Shown: positions 1 through 5,112 of the stretch, in pieces
Numbering within the stretch: position 1 is the first letter of the stretch
Layout: every line of letters begins with the position of its first letter
Origin: Robiginitomaculum sp.
GTDB lineage: Bacteria; Pseudomonadota; Alphaproteobacteria; Caulobacterales; Maricaulaceae
DNA: 5,428 nucleotides
Assembly: GCA_002733735.2 (NCBI GenBank)
Contig: NVWT02000017.1
Span: forward strand, 21,633 to 27,060
Reading direction: 5' to 3'
Notes under the pieces: model-generated
Told to the model about the DNA's origin: nothing
What the model saw: the letters and a program-made list of their open reading frames with translations, nothing else
The model's database searches: none
Position numbers and translations under genes: made by a program

Positions 1-578
1 CGCATTGCCATCCAATCGCCAGTAGCAAGAGCTACATCTGACAAGGTCTTTTCAATTTCAGCCAATAGGTTTTTGCGATCAGCATCGCTAAGCGTCTCAA
101 GATAAACTTGGATAATTGATTCGCGAATTACCGGAGCCGTTTCAGATCGTGGGCCATCATCCGTGCGGCCAAGGTCAAAAACCGGATGGAACATGGCTCT
201 AGTTTGCACACCTTGACGCGCCAATTCTCCCATTACCGAATCAACTAGAAACGGCTTGTCACCAGTAACAATTTCAAGAATATCGCGATCAATATCTCTA
301 CCATCAGCGCCGCTGCCGGTTACAATACGTACCATGGTCTCGCCGGGCATTCGCTTTTCGGCAAACTGCCAAACGCTGGCTGCCTGATACAGGACATCGG
401 CCATGCTTAAGCCTTGCAAATCATCACTAACGGCATTTTCCTGCATGCCGGTTAGGAATTGTTTTGCGGCTGAAGTCAGTTTGCTTTTGACGTGAAAATT
501 TTCCCCGTCAACACCGCTAGCTAACTTCAAAAAATCATTAGCTTCGAACGCATGATGACTACCATATGATGCGACCAT
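1..578 (-). CDS. Large NAD-specific glutamate dehydrogenase, N-terminal part (cut by window edge)
   Basis: The reading frame opens at ATG 576-578 and runs off the left edge, giving 192 residues plus two bases. By family, this enzyme oxidatively deaminates L-glutamate to 2-oxoglutarate and ammonia with NAD+ in the cytoplasm. Full-length members of the large class have about 1,500-1,600 residues, with ACT-like regulatory domains first and the catalytic domain towards the C-terminus, so only the regulatory N-terminus is visible. Recognition rests on residues about 100-135: DILEIVTGDKPFLVDSV followed by a short helix and FHPV, matching the family's first ACT-like segment (PFLVDS, HPV). A further segment, ESIIQVYLE to DVALATGDW (153-189), also fits. 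A GGGAGG Shine-Dalgarno (584-589) lies 5 nt before the ATG, which fixes the start. The gene lies downstream of the PerM-like gene on the same strand, 155 bp away. The catalytic region cannot be checked here. Confidence 0.85.
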   Translation of the reverse strand, partial: MVASYGSHHAFEANDFLKLASGVDGENFHVKSKLTSAAKQFLTGMQENAVSDDLQGLSMADVLYQAASVWQFAEKRMPGETMVRIVTGSGADGRDIDRDILEIVTGDKPFLVDSVMGELARQGVQTRAMFHPVFDLGRTDDGPRSETAPVIRESIIQVYLETLSDADRKNLLAEIEKTLSDVALATGDWMAM

Positions 579-733
579 AAAGACCTCCCAATATCGCGCT
601 TAGGCACGAGTTTGTTTCAAGAAGTTCTAATACACTGGCTAAATACGCTCTGAACACCAGAACCACTAATGGTTACAGCAATAATCGGGTTCGCCTGCCT
701 TTGCCAAGCGTTATTTTGCCCTAGCATATGTAG
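579..733 (-). other. Intergenic leader between PerM-like gene and glutamate dehydrogenase
   Basis: This 155-bp stretch has no credible coding frame. It contains a short perfect inverted repeat, AACCA-CTAA-TGGTT (661-674), with no T-run after it, so it does not look like an intrinsic terminator. Searching the minus strand for -35/-10 pairs gives only weak candidates, for example TATTAG as a -10 without a matching -35. The length leaves room for a separate promoter for the dehydrogenase gene, but the sequence does not pick one out. Confidence 0.5.
584..589 (-). promoter_or_regulatory. Ribosome binding site of the glutamate dehydrogenase gene
   Basis: GGGAGG on the minus strand, 5 nt upstream of ATG 578. 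It is the strongest Shine-Dalgarno in the window and decides the start of the partial glutamate dehydrogenase. Confidence 0.75.
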
Positions 734-1792
734 TTATTTAGCCTCTTGAATCTGGTTGTTAATCCCTTTTTCCGGTTGTCCGTCCATCGACAGTATAATG
801 GCAAGCCATCTGGTTCCTTGGAATTGCGCTAATACCATCATTAACATTACCGTTAATGGCGCCGATAAAAACATTCCCGGTATTCCCCAAATTGCCCCCC
901 AAAGAGATAAAGTAAGTATCACCACCAAGGTAGAAAGGTTCATACTATCGCCTTGCATGCGGGGTTGCATAAATGTGCCTATCGAGAACTGAAAGAAACC
1001 AACACCAGCCGCAATAATAGCAGGTTCGACATAAGTATCGAATTGCACAAGAGCAAACAACACCGGCAAAATAGTACCGATAATTGGGCCGATTGTTGGC
1101 ACATAGTTCAACAGAAAAATCACGAATGCCCAAAACAATGCCTGATCAACACCAACCAATTTCATAACCACCCATGAACCAATAGCCGTGGCAGCAGCAG
1201 TTACGGTTTGCACCCACAAATACTTTTCGATCGCCAAGCGCATTGCGCCTGCCAAGGCCTTGGCTTTTGCGTGTTTCTTAATATCTGGGAACATGGCAGC
1301 AATTTTTGCCGGAAAGTTTGATTGCGCACCGAACAGAAACCCAACATAAATCGCCACAAACAAAGCATCAGAAGTTAAGCTTTGTAAGGATTGGGCAATT
1401 GATGAAAGAAACCTTGCCGGATTGGCTCTGGCCAGTAATTGATCCAAAGTTGGCGCTGCTTCCGAGCTAAAAATTCCAAAAATACTTGCGGCCAACTCGT
1501 TTAACCGCGCTTCATAAGCGGCGGAATTTGTAACCATGCCATTGGCGGTATCAATTATCACCACGCCGATAATCGCAATGCCGCTAGTAACCACTAGCAA
1601 TGCCAATAATAAAGCCAGCCAACGAGGAATAATCCGTAAATGTTTTTCTAACATGTCAGAAAAACCATCTATCACCAGCCACAAAAATACTGCCAAGGCA
1701 AATGGTGCTAGAACTTCACGAAACCAATAAAGGCCGACAATCACCGCTGCGCTGGCTAATATTAGTATTCCAGACTTGGTTGCTGTATCCAT
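734..1792 (-). CDS. AI-2E family transporter (PerM/UPF0118 membrane protein)
   Basis: An integral inner-membrane protein of 352 residues, normal for the AI-2E transporter family (Pfam AI-2E_transport). Members have been linked to autoinducer-2 export, Na+/H+ antiport or permease functions, so the family name does not fix the substrate. Hydrophobic segments lie at about residues 7-24, 26-42, 57-81, 139-156, 197-214, 216-247 (probably two spans), 256-275 and 287-323, with a long soluble loop between the third and fourth, as expected. Family signatures are NYVPTIGPIIG (about 230-240) and GTFMQPRMQGDSMNLS (about 272-287). I chose ATG 1792 because AAGGA (1800-1804) lies 7 nt upstream. The upstream in-frame ATG at 1810 would add MKKELK, has poor upstream pairing, and places the Shine-Dalgarno inside the gene. 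The gene is divergent from the DUF853 ATPase gene and may share a promoter region with it. The specific substrate is unknown. Confidence 0.9.
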   Translation of the reverse strand: MDTATKSGILILASAAVIVGLYWFREVLAPFALAVFLWLVIDGFSDMLEKHLRIIPRWLALLLALLVVTSGIAIIGVVIIDTANGMVTNSAAYEARLNELAASIFGIFSSEAAPTLDQLLARANPARFLSSIAQSLQSLTSDALFVAIYVGFLFGAQSNFPAKIAAMFPDIKKHAKAKALAGAMRLAIEKYLWVQTVTAAATAIGSWVVMKLVGVDQALFWAFVIFLLNYVPTIGPIIGTILPVLFALVQFDTYVEPAIIAAGVGFFQFSIGTFMQPRMQGDSMNLSTLVVILTLSLWGAIWGIPGMFLSAPLTVMLMMVLAQFQGTRWLAIILSMDGQPEKGINNQIQEAK

Positions 1793-1799
1793 TTTTAAT

Positions 1800-1804
1800 T
1801 CCTT
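1800..1804 (-). promoter_or_regulatory. Ribosome binding site deciding the PerM-like start
   Basis: AAGGA on the minus strand, 7 nt upstream of ATG 1792. The alternative ATG at 1810 lies upstream of this site, so the site supports the shorter protein. Confidence 0.55.
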
Positions 1805-1826
1805 TTTCATTGCTTAGGCGAACTGC

Positions 1827-1844
1827 TTGGCTCTATTGTGCCAA
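1827..1844. promoter_or_regulatory. Operator-like inverted repeat TTGGC-N8-GCCAA
   Basis: Perfect 5-bp arms at 1827-1831 and 1840-1844, with two of the four inner positions also symmetric (seven of nine pairs in 18 bp). It covers the predicted -35 and spacer of the plus-strand promoter and lies at the likely transcription start of the minus-strand one. A protein bound here could affect both genes. Arms this short arise by chance fairly easily, and I cannot name a binding protein. Confidence 0.3.
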
Positions 1845-1854
1845 AAAGTATAAG
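1827..1854 (+). promoter_or_regulatory. Predicted sigma-70-type promoter for the DUF853-rsmJ pair
   Basis: TTGGCT (1827-1832, four of six consensus bases) as -35 and TATAAG (1849-1854, five of six) as -10, with a 16-bp spacer. Transcription would begin near 1861, giving a leader of about 20 nt that includes the AGGA Shine-Dalgarno at 1868-1871. This geometry fits a start at ATG 1880 and rules out the longer frame opening at GTG 1838. Confidence 0.45.
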
Positions 1855-1876
1855 AGAGAATATAAGCAGGAAACAA
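1847..1876 (-). promoter_or_regulatory. Predicted sigma-70-type promoter for the PerM-like gene
   Basis: On the minus strand, TTGTTT (plus coordinates 1871-1876) as -35 and TATACT (1847-1852, five of six consensus bases) as -10, with an 18-bp spacer. Transcription would start near 1840, about 48 nt before ATG 1792. The -35 is weak. The -10 overlaps the -10 of the plus-strand promoter, so the two may compete for polymerase. Confidence 0.35.
1868..1871 (+). promoter_or_regulatory. Ribosome binding site deciding the DUF853 start
   Basis: AGGA, 8 nt upstream of ATG 1880. No comparable site precedes the alternative GTG at 1838. Confidence 0.55.
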
Positions 1877-1879
1877 GCA

Positions 1880-3388
1880 ATGAGCGAAACACTTTTTATT
1901 GGTGGTGATGAAAATGGCAAACCTCAAGAACTTTTACTACGTGCCGCTAACCGGCATGGCTTGGTTGCTGGTGCCACCGGAACCGGTAAAACCGTAACTT
2001 TACAAATTCTGGCACAAGGCTTTGCTGAAGCTGGAACGCCGGTGTTCTGTGCCGATGTAAAAGGTGATTTAAGCGGTCTTTGTGTCGCCGGATCCGCAGA
2101 TCACAAGTTACACGACAAATTAATTTCAAGAGCCGAAAAAATTGGCCTTGAAGATTATATATATCAAGCTGCACCAGTTATTTTCTGGGATTTATACGGT
2201 AAAAAAGGTCACCCTGTTCGCACCACTATTTCCGATATGGGGCCGATTCTACTTGCAAGATTGATGGACTTAAATCCGACCCAAGAAGGCGTATTGACCA
2301 TCGCTTTTGAAATAGCAGATCGTGAAAACCTGCTATTGCTTGACCTTAAAGACTTGCGATCAATGTTAGCTTTTTTGGCAGACAATGCCGCCGATATATC
2401 ATCTGAATATGGTAATGTTTCCAGAGCCAGCGTCGGCGCAATTCAACGAAGATTATTAGTAATGCAACGGGGCGGGGCCGGTAATTTTTTTGGCGAACCT
2501 GCATTGGAATTAAAAAACTTCATGCGCTTTGATGATTATGGCCGCGGAGTTATCAGCATTTTGGACGCCACCAAACTGATCCAAAGCCCGCGCCTGTATG
2601 CGATATTTTTGTTATGGTTGCTTTCCGAACTATTTGAGGAATTACCAGAAGTTGGCGATCCTGAACGTCCAAAACTGGTGTTCTTTTTTGATGAAGCACA
2701 TTTATTGTTCAAAAATGCCCCAAAAGCCTTATTGGAAAAAATAGAGCAAGTGGTAAAACTGGTGCGCTCCAAAGGCGTCGGCGTTTATTTCGTTACCCAA
2801 AACCCTAAAGACATTCCAGATAGTGTTCTGGCGCAACTTGGTAACCGTATTCAACACGCGCTTCGCGCCTATACTCCAAATGAGCGCAAGGCTGTAAAAG
2901 CTGCGGCGATGAGTTTTCGTCCCAATCCGGCATTTGATACCGAAACAGTAATTACCGACCTTGGTATTGGCGAAGCATTGGTTTCTACATTGGACAAAAA
3001 GGGTCGTCCATCAATGGTTGCCCGTACTTTGATCCGCCCGCCAGCATCGCGTCTTGGACCCATAAATGCCCAAGAACGCAAAACTGTAATTGCCGCCTCG
3101 CCACTGGCCGGAGTTTATGAAAACGCCATTGATCGCAACTCAGCCTATGAAGGTTTGGCTATGCGCAAGCAAAAGGCTGCGAAAATTGCCGCAGAAGAAG
3201 AGGTTACAAAAACTAAAAAACGCGAAATGATGCAAGCGCAAAAACCAAAACGACGCACCAGCACTCGCAGAAGGCGATCATCAAGGCAGAGCATCGGTGA
3301 AGCTGCAATGAAAACAGTAATTCGCACCGCTGCCAGTCAGATCACCAGACAATTATTGCGTGGGGTCTTGGGCGGTTTGTTTCGTTGA
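1880..3388 (+). CDS. DUF853 family HerA/FtsK-like P-loop ATPase (YjgR type)
   Basis: A 502-residue cytoplasmic ATPase of the DUF853 (helicase HerA-like, E. coli YjgR) family, at the usual family length. Motifs: Walker A GATGTGKT (31-38), the conserved VKGDLSG strand-loop (60-66), Walker B LVFFFDEAH (266-274) with the D-E pair, FVTQNP (304-309) in the sensor position, and QLGNRIQHALRAYTP (320-334), whose arginines are arginine-finger candidates. The C-terminal tail from about 429 to 469 is rich in Lys and Arg and ends in the family-like segment RQLLRGVLGGLFR, which could contact nucleic acid or membrane. Start ATG 1880 is chosen over GTG 1838 because AGGA (1868-1871) sits 8 nt upstream, family homology begins at SETLFIGG, and the predicted promoter overlaps the extra codons. 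The stop codon overlaps the rsmJ start. HerA relatives are hexameric DNA translocases, but the cellular role of DUF853 is not well established. Confidence 0.9.
   Translation: MSETLFIGGDENGKPQELLLRAANRHGLVAGATGTGKTVTLQILAQGFAEAGTPVFCADVKGDLSGLCVAGSADHKLHDKLISRAEKIGLEDYIYQAAPVIFWDLYGKKGHPVRTTISDMGPILLARLMDLNPTQEGVLTIAFEIADRENLLLLDLKDLRSMLAFLADNAADISSEYGNVSRASVGAIQRRLLVMQRGGAGNFFGEPALELKNFMRFDDYGRGVISILDATKLIQSPRLYAIFLLWLLSELFEELPEVGDPERPKLVFFFDEAHLLFKNAPKALLEKIEQVVKLVRSKGVGVYFVTQNPKDIPDSVLAQLGNRIQHALRAYTPNERKAVKAAAMSFRPNPAFDTETVITDLGIGEALVSTLDKKGRPSMVARTLIRPPASRLGPINAQERKTVIAASPLAGVYENAIDRNSAYEGLAMRKQKAAKIAAEEEVTKTKKREMMQAQKPKRRTSTRRRRSSRQSIGEAAMKTVIRTAASQITRQLLRGVLGGLFR
3385..3388 (+). promoter_or_regulatory. 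TTGA stop/start overlap coupling DUF853 to rsmJ
   Basis: TTG (3385-3387) opens rsmJ and TGA (3386-3388) closes the DUF853 frame. The upstream bases offer only GGGCGG around 3370-3375, poorly matched to the anti-Shine-Dalgarno. The arrangement resembles the common ATGA overlap but with a rarer start codon. Confidence 0.6.
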
Positions 3389-3984
3389 GCCAGCAACAAA
3401 TTCACATCGACTTTACCAGTGCTGCATTTCGCCATCGCTTAAAATATGGTGGCGAAAAAGGGCAAGCATTGGCAAAAGCGGTTGGCTTGAACAAGGGTCG
3501 CACACCGGCGATTGTTGATGCCACGGCTGGCCTTGGTCGTGACGGGTTTATCTTGGCGCATTTAGGGGCCAAAATTACTATGATCGAGCGCATTCCAATT
3601 GTTGCAACAGCCATACAAAAAGCATTGCAAGTAGCCAGAAAAGCAGAACCAATATTTGCTGAACCGGCGAAGCGAATTAAACTAATTACCGGCGATGCAA
3701 TAGAAGTGTTGTCAAATATATCGCCACAAGTAGTCTATATTGATCCAATGCACCCGGCTCGAAAGAAATCAGCGTTGGTTAAACAAAACATGCGCGATTT
3801 ACGAGAAATTGTGGGTGATGATGACGACAAGCAAAATTTAATACTAGCTGCTTTGCAATTTGCCAGCCAACGAGTGGTGTTAAAATGGCCAAAAGCAGCC
3901 AGCTTGCCAAATGACCTTGCCAAACCATCTTATGAAATCAGTGGCAAAACAACCATATATTACGTTTTTATTTGCAGTAAATAA
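3385..3984 (+). CDS. rsmJ: 16S rRNA (guanine-N2) methyltransferase RsmJ, short form with TTG start
   Basis: RsmJ uses S-adenosylmethionine to methylate N2 of G1516 in 16S rRNA (E. coli numbering). Seen here: the entry segment DFTSAAFRHRLKYGG (9-23), SAM-binding motif I VDATAGLGRDGF (44-55), the acidic strand end ERIP (68-71), the catalytic-loop motif YIDPMHPARKKSALVK (118-133), and VVLKWP (164-169). These match E. coli RsmJ almost block for block. The protein has 199 residues against 250 in E. coli and lacks roughly the first 50, a small N-terminal region ahead of the methyltransferase fold. The in-frame stop at 3298 and absence of ATG or GTG after it leave TTG 3385 as the best start. That TTG overlaps the TGA of the DUF853 gene (TTGA) and has no good Shine-Dalgarno, so translation probably depends on reinitiation after the upstream gene. 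Confidence 0.88.
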   Translation: MSQQQIHIDFTSAAFRHRLKYGGEKGQALAKAVGLNKGRTPAIVDATAGLGRDGFILAHLGAKITMIERIPIVATAIQKALQVARKAEPIFAEPAKRIKLITGDAIEVLSNISPQVVYIDPMHPARKKSALVKQNMRDLREIVGDDDDKQNLILAALQFASQRVVLKWPKAASLPNDLAKPSYEISGKTTIYYVFICSK

Positions 3985-4055
3985 TCACTTGATTGTTTAC
4001 CTCTTATGAAAACCTTACACATTTTTTCACAATATGCTTCCGGTAAATGCGACTA

Positions 4056-4424
4056 TCAACCAAGGGTTTGTGACAACATCCAAGCATTATCATCGCGATC
4101 ATAAAAGGTGGCTAGTTTCACCATGCCATCATGGGTAATAGTTTCACCATCAAAGCGTACACCTTGATCCTCTAAAACCTGTCGTGCTTGATCAATATCC
4201 GTAACGCCCAGAACCGGCACGCAGCCGCCGGGTTTAATTTCTTCCGTATCGCCAAACCCGACGCTAACCCCATCAACATTAGTAGTCATTTCCGCCCAGC
4301 CAATTTCTGGAACATCAAAAATGAGCGAAAACCCAAGGTGCTTTTCATACCAATTGATGGAGGCCTTACGGTCTGAAACTCCAAAAGCCAAAGTGATTGT
4401 TTTATCAAAATTAAGTTTGCTCAT
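4056..4424 (-). CDS. VOC (glyoxalase/bleomycin-resistance fold) family protein
   Basis: A 122-residue small cytoplasmic protein with the paired beta-alpha-beta-beta-beta layout of the vicinal oxygen chelate superfamily. Recognisable parts are ITLAFGVSDRKASINWYEKHLGF (10-32), GWAEMTT (42-48), the second-module start VLGVTDIDQARQVLEDQGVRF (71-91) and the closing KLATFYDRDDNAWMLSQ (103-119). In metal-dependent members four ligands (His/Gln/Glu) are spread over these strands. Here only Glu45 sits in a plausible position, while the first (Ala13/Phe14 area), third (Val69-Val71) and fourth (Met116, where the family often has Glu) are not ligands. It may therefore bind a ligand without metal catalysis. 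The start is ATG 4424, with AAGGAA (4431-4436) 6 nt upstream. It is divergent from the HxlR-type regulator, a plausible controller. The substrate is not identifiable. Confidence 0.85.
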   Translation of the reverse strand: MSKLNFDKTITLAFGVSDRKASINWYEKHLGFSLIFDVPEIGWAEMTTNVDGVSVGFGDTEEIKPGGCVPVLGVTDIDQARQVLEDQGVRFDGETITHDGMVKLATFYDRDDNAWMLSQTLG

Positions 4425-4457
4425 CGAGTTTTCCTTGTGTTTGATGATAAATAAAGT

Positions 4458-4472
4458 AAATATACAAATATA
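4458..4472. repeat. Two tandem copies of AAATATA
   Basis: AAATATA occurs at 4458-4464 and 4466-4472, separated by one base, beside the inverted repeat. The 8-bp spacing is not a helical turn. It may simply be part of an AT-rich, easily melted promoter region. Confidence 0.4.
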
Positions 4473-4493
4473 GCAATAATGGAAATTATGCTA
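4471..4493. promoter_or_regulatory. Inverted repeat between VOC and HxlR-type genes (operator or leader hairpin)
   Basis: Inner arms ATAAT (4476-4480) and ATTAT (4485-4489) flank GGAA. Outer arms TAGC (4471-4474) and GCTA (4490-4493) continue the symmetry after one unpaired A (4475). Nine base pairs with a single bulge is the best inverted repeat in the intergenic DNA here. It overlaps the predicted VOC -10 box. As DNA it would suit a dimeric or tandem winged-helix regulator, while as RNA it would form a weak AT-rich hairpin in the regulator's leader. Confidence 0.4.
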
Positions 4494-4505
4494 ATGTCGA
4501 GTCAA
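4476..4505 (-). promoter_or_regulatory. Predicted promoter of the VOC gene
   Basis: On the minus strand, TTGACT (4500-4505, five of six consensus bases) as -35 and CATTAT (4476-4481, four of six) as -10, with an 18-bp spacer. Transcription would begin near 4469, leaving a leader of about 45 nt with the Shine-Dalgarno at its end. The -10 box falls inside the inverted repeat at 4471-4493, so a bound regulator could block it. Confidence 0.35.
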
Positions 4506-4533
4506 AAATTGAAACCCTAGTTTGGATAAGTTG

Positions 4534-5112
4534 ATGGATAGCAAAAAAACTCATATTCAAGACACCGCAGAGTTCAGCATTTTGAGTGGTCTTTGTAAAA
4601 GGCGTTGGGCGTTACCGGTTTTGGCTTTGTTGGCAGACGGGCATGCGGCACGGATCTACCCATTATCACAACACTTGTCCTGTAGCCGAGTGGCGATAGG
4701 CCAAGCGTTAAACCTGCTACAAGGTATCGGTTTGTTGGCGGTTAACTCCGGCCACGGACACCCGTTACGCCCAGAATATATTTTAACGACACACGGCAAA
4801 AAATTAGCCAACAAGGCTTTATTACTTTGGCACAGCACCCAACAAGAAAACGATCTAATAAGGGTTGTTTATGCTCGTTGGTCGTTACCGGTTTTGTTGT
4901 TAAGCCAACAGCAAGTTAGGTTCTCGCAAATAAGAACAACTTTGAAACCGATCACCGATAGAGCATTATCACAATCATTATCCGGTCTCACCAAGAGAAA
5001 ATTGTTATTGCGTAAAGTTGATATTACTCAACACCCACCGGCCAGCTTTTATCAAACAAGTCAGATGGGACAAAAACTGATCAGTCCGTTAACATCTCAA
5101 ATTTTGCAGTGA
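4534..5112 (+). CDS. Tandem HxlR-like winged-helix transcriptional regulator (two domains in one chain)
   Basis: A 192-residue protein made of two HxlR-like winged helix-turn-helix units, about residues 12-96 and 107-186. Ordinary HxlR regulators are about 100-130 residues and dimerise, so this chain may act as a built-in dimer. The first unit carries RWALPVLALL (24-33), a recognition-helix region SCSRVAIGQALNLLQ (49-63) and a wing with GHGHPLRPEYILT (73-85). The second has RWSLPVLLLS (115-124), FSQIRTTLKPITDRALSQSLSGL (130-152) and a wing HPPASFYQTSQMGQKL (167-182), close to classic HxlR. No Cys sits at the redox position known from HypR; Cys occurs at 21 and 50. ATG 4534 is preferred to TTG 4522 because GGAT lies upstream at 4524-4527, though this Shine-Dalgarno is weak. 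It is divergent from the VOC gene, its likely target, and its 3' end overlaps tnaA by 32 bp. Activator or repressor role and ligand are unknown. Confidence 0.8.
   Translation: MDSKKTHIQDTAEFSILSGLCKRRWALPVLALLADGHAARIYPLSQHLSCSRVAIGQALNLLQGIGLLAVNSGHGHPLRPEYILTTHGKKLANKALLLWHSTQQENDLIRVVYARWSLPVLLLSQQQVRFSQIRTTLKPITDRALSQSLSGLTKRKLLLRKVDITQHPPASFYQTSQMGQKLISPLTSQILQ
4603..4623 (+). repeat. First copy of 21-nt internal direct repeat in the regulator gene
   Basis: This 21-nt stretch, encoding the RWALPVL core of the first winged-helix unit, matches 4876-4896 in the second unit at 20 of 21 bases (G4609 versus T4882). Both copies are in the same reading phase. It marks the two units as related, although the flanking DNA has diverged. 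Confidence 0.8.
4876..4896 (+). repeat. Second copy of 21-nt internal direct repeat in the regulator gene
   Basis: Partner of 4603-4623, 273 bp downstream, encoding RWSLPVL in the second winged-helix unit. The offset is a multiple of three, as an in-frame duplication would give. Confidence 0.8.

Noticed and set aside
661..674. AACCA-CTAA-TGGTT inverted repeat in the leader of the glutamate dehydrogenase gene
   Set aside because: Only 5-bp arms, no T-run and no overlap with a convincing promoter. Chance occurrence is likely.
756..992. Open frame on the plus strand across the PerM-like gene, and similar frames at 953-1177, 1536-1730 and 1702-1908
   Set aside because: They are antisense shadows of the membrane-protein gene, without ribosome binding sites or recognisable protein features.
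1251..1264. Perfect 14-bp palindrome GCCAAGGCCTTGGC inside the PerM-like gene
   Set aside because: It encodes an ordinary Lys-Ala-Leu-Ala stretch, and a 14-bp perfect palindrome is expected about once per 16 kb by chance, so it is not surprising here.
2536..2772. Minus-strand open frames within the DUF853 and rsmJ genes (also 1947-2174, 2869-3081, 3145-3327, 3402-3614, 3735-3923)
   Set aside because: They lie wholly opposite well-supported genes and have low-complexity or unrecognisable translations.
3996..4047. Possible bidirectional terminator between rsmJ and the VOC gene (TGAAAA/TTTTCA at 4007-4029, nested in TTTACC/GGTAAA at 3996-4047)
   Set aside because: The stems are short and AT-rich, the loops are long (11 nt and more), and no T-run follows the stem, so it does not meet the look of an intrinsic terminator.
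4441..4468. TTGATG (4441-4446) and TACAAA (4463-4468) as a promoter for the HxlR-type gene
   Set aside because: The spacing of 16 is acceptable but the -10 is poor in DNA so AT-rich that similar matches are expected by chance. It is not firm enough to annotate.
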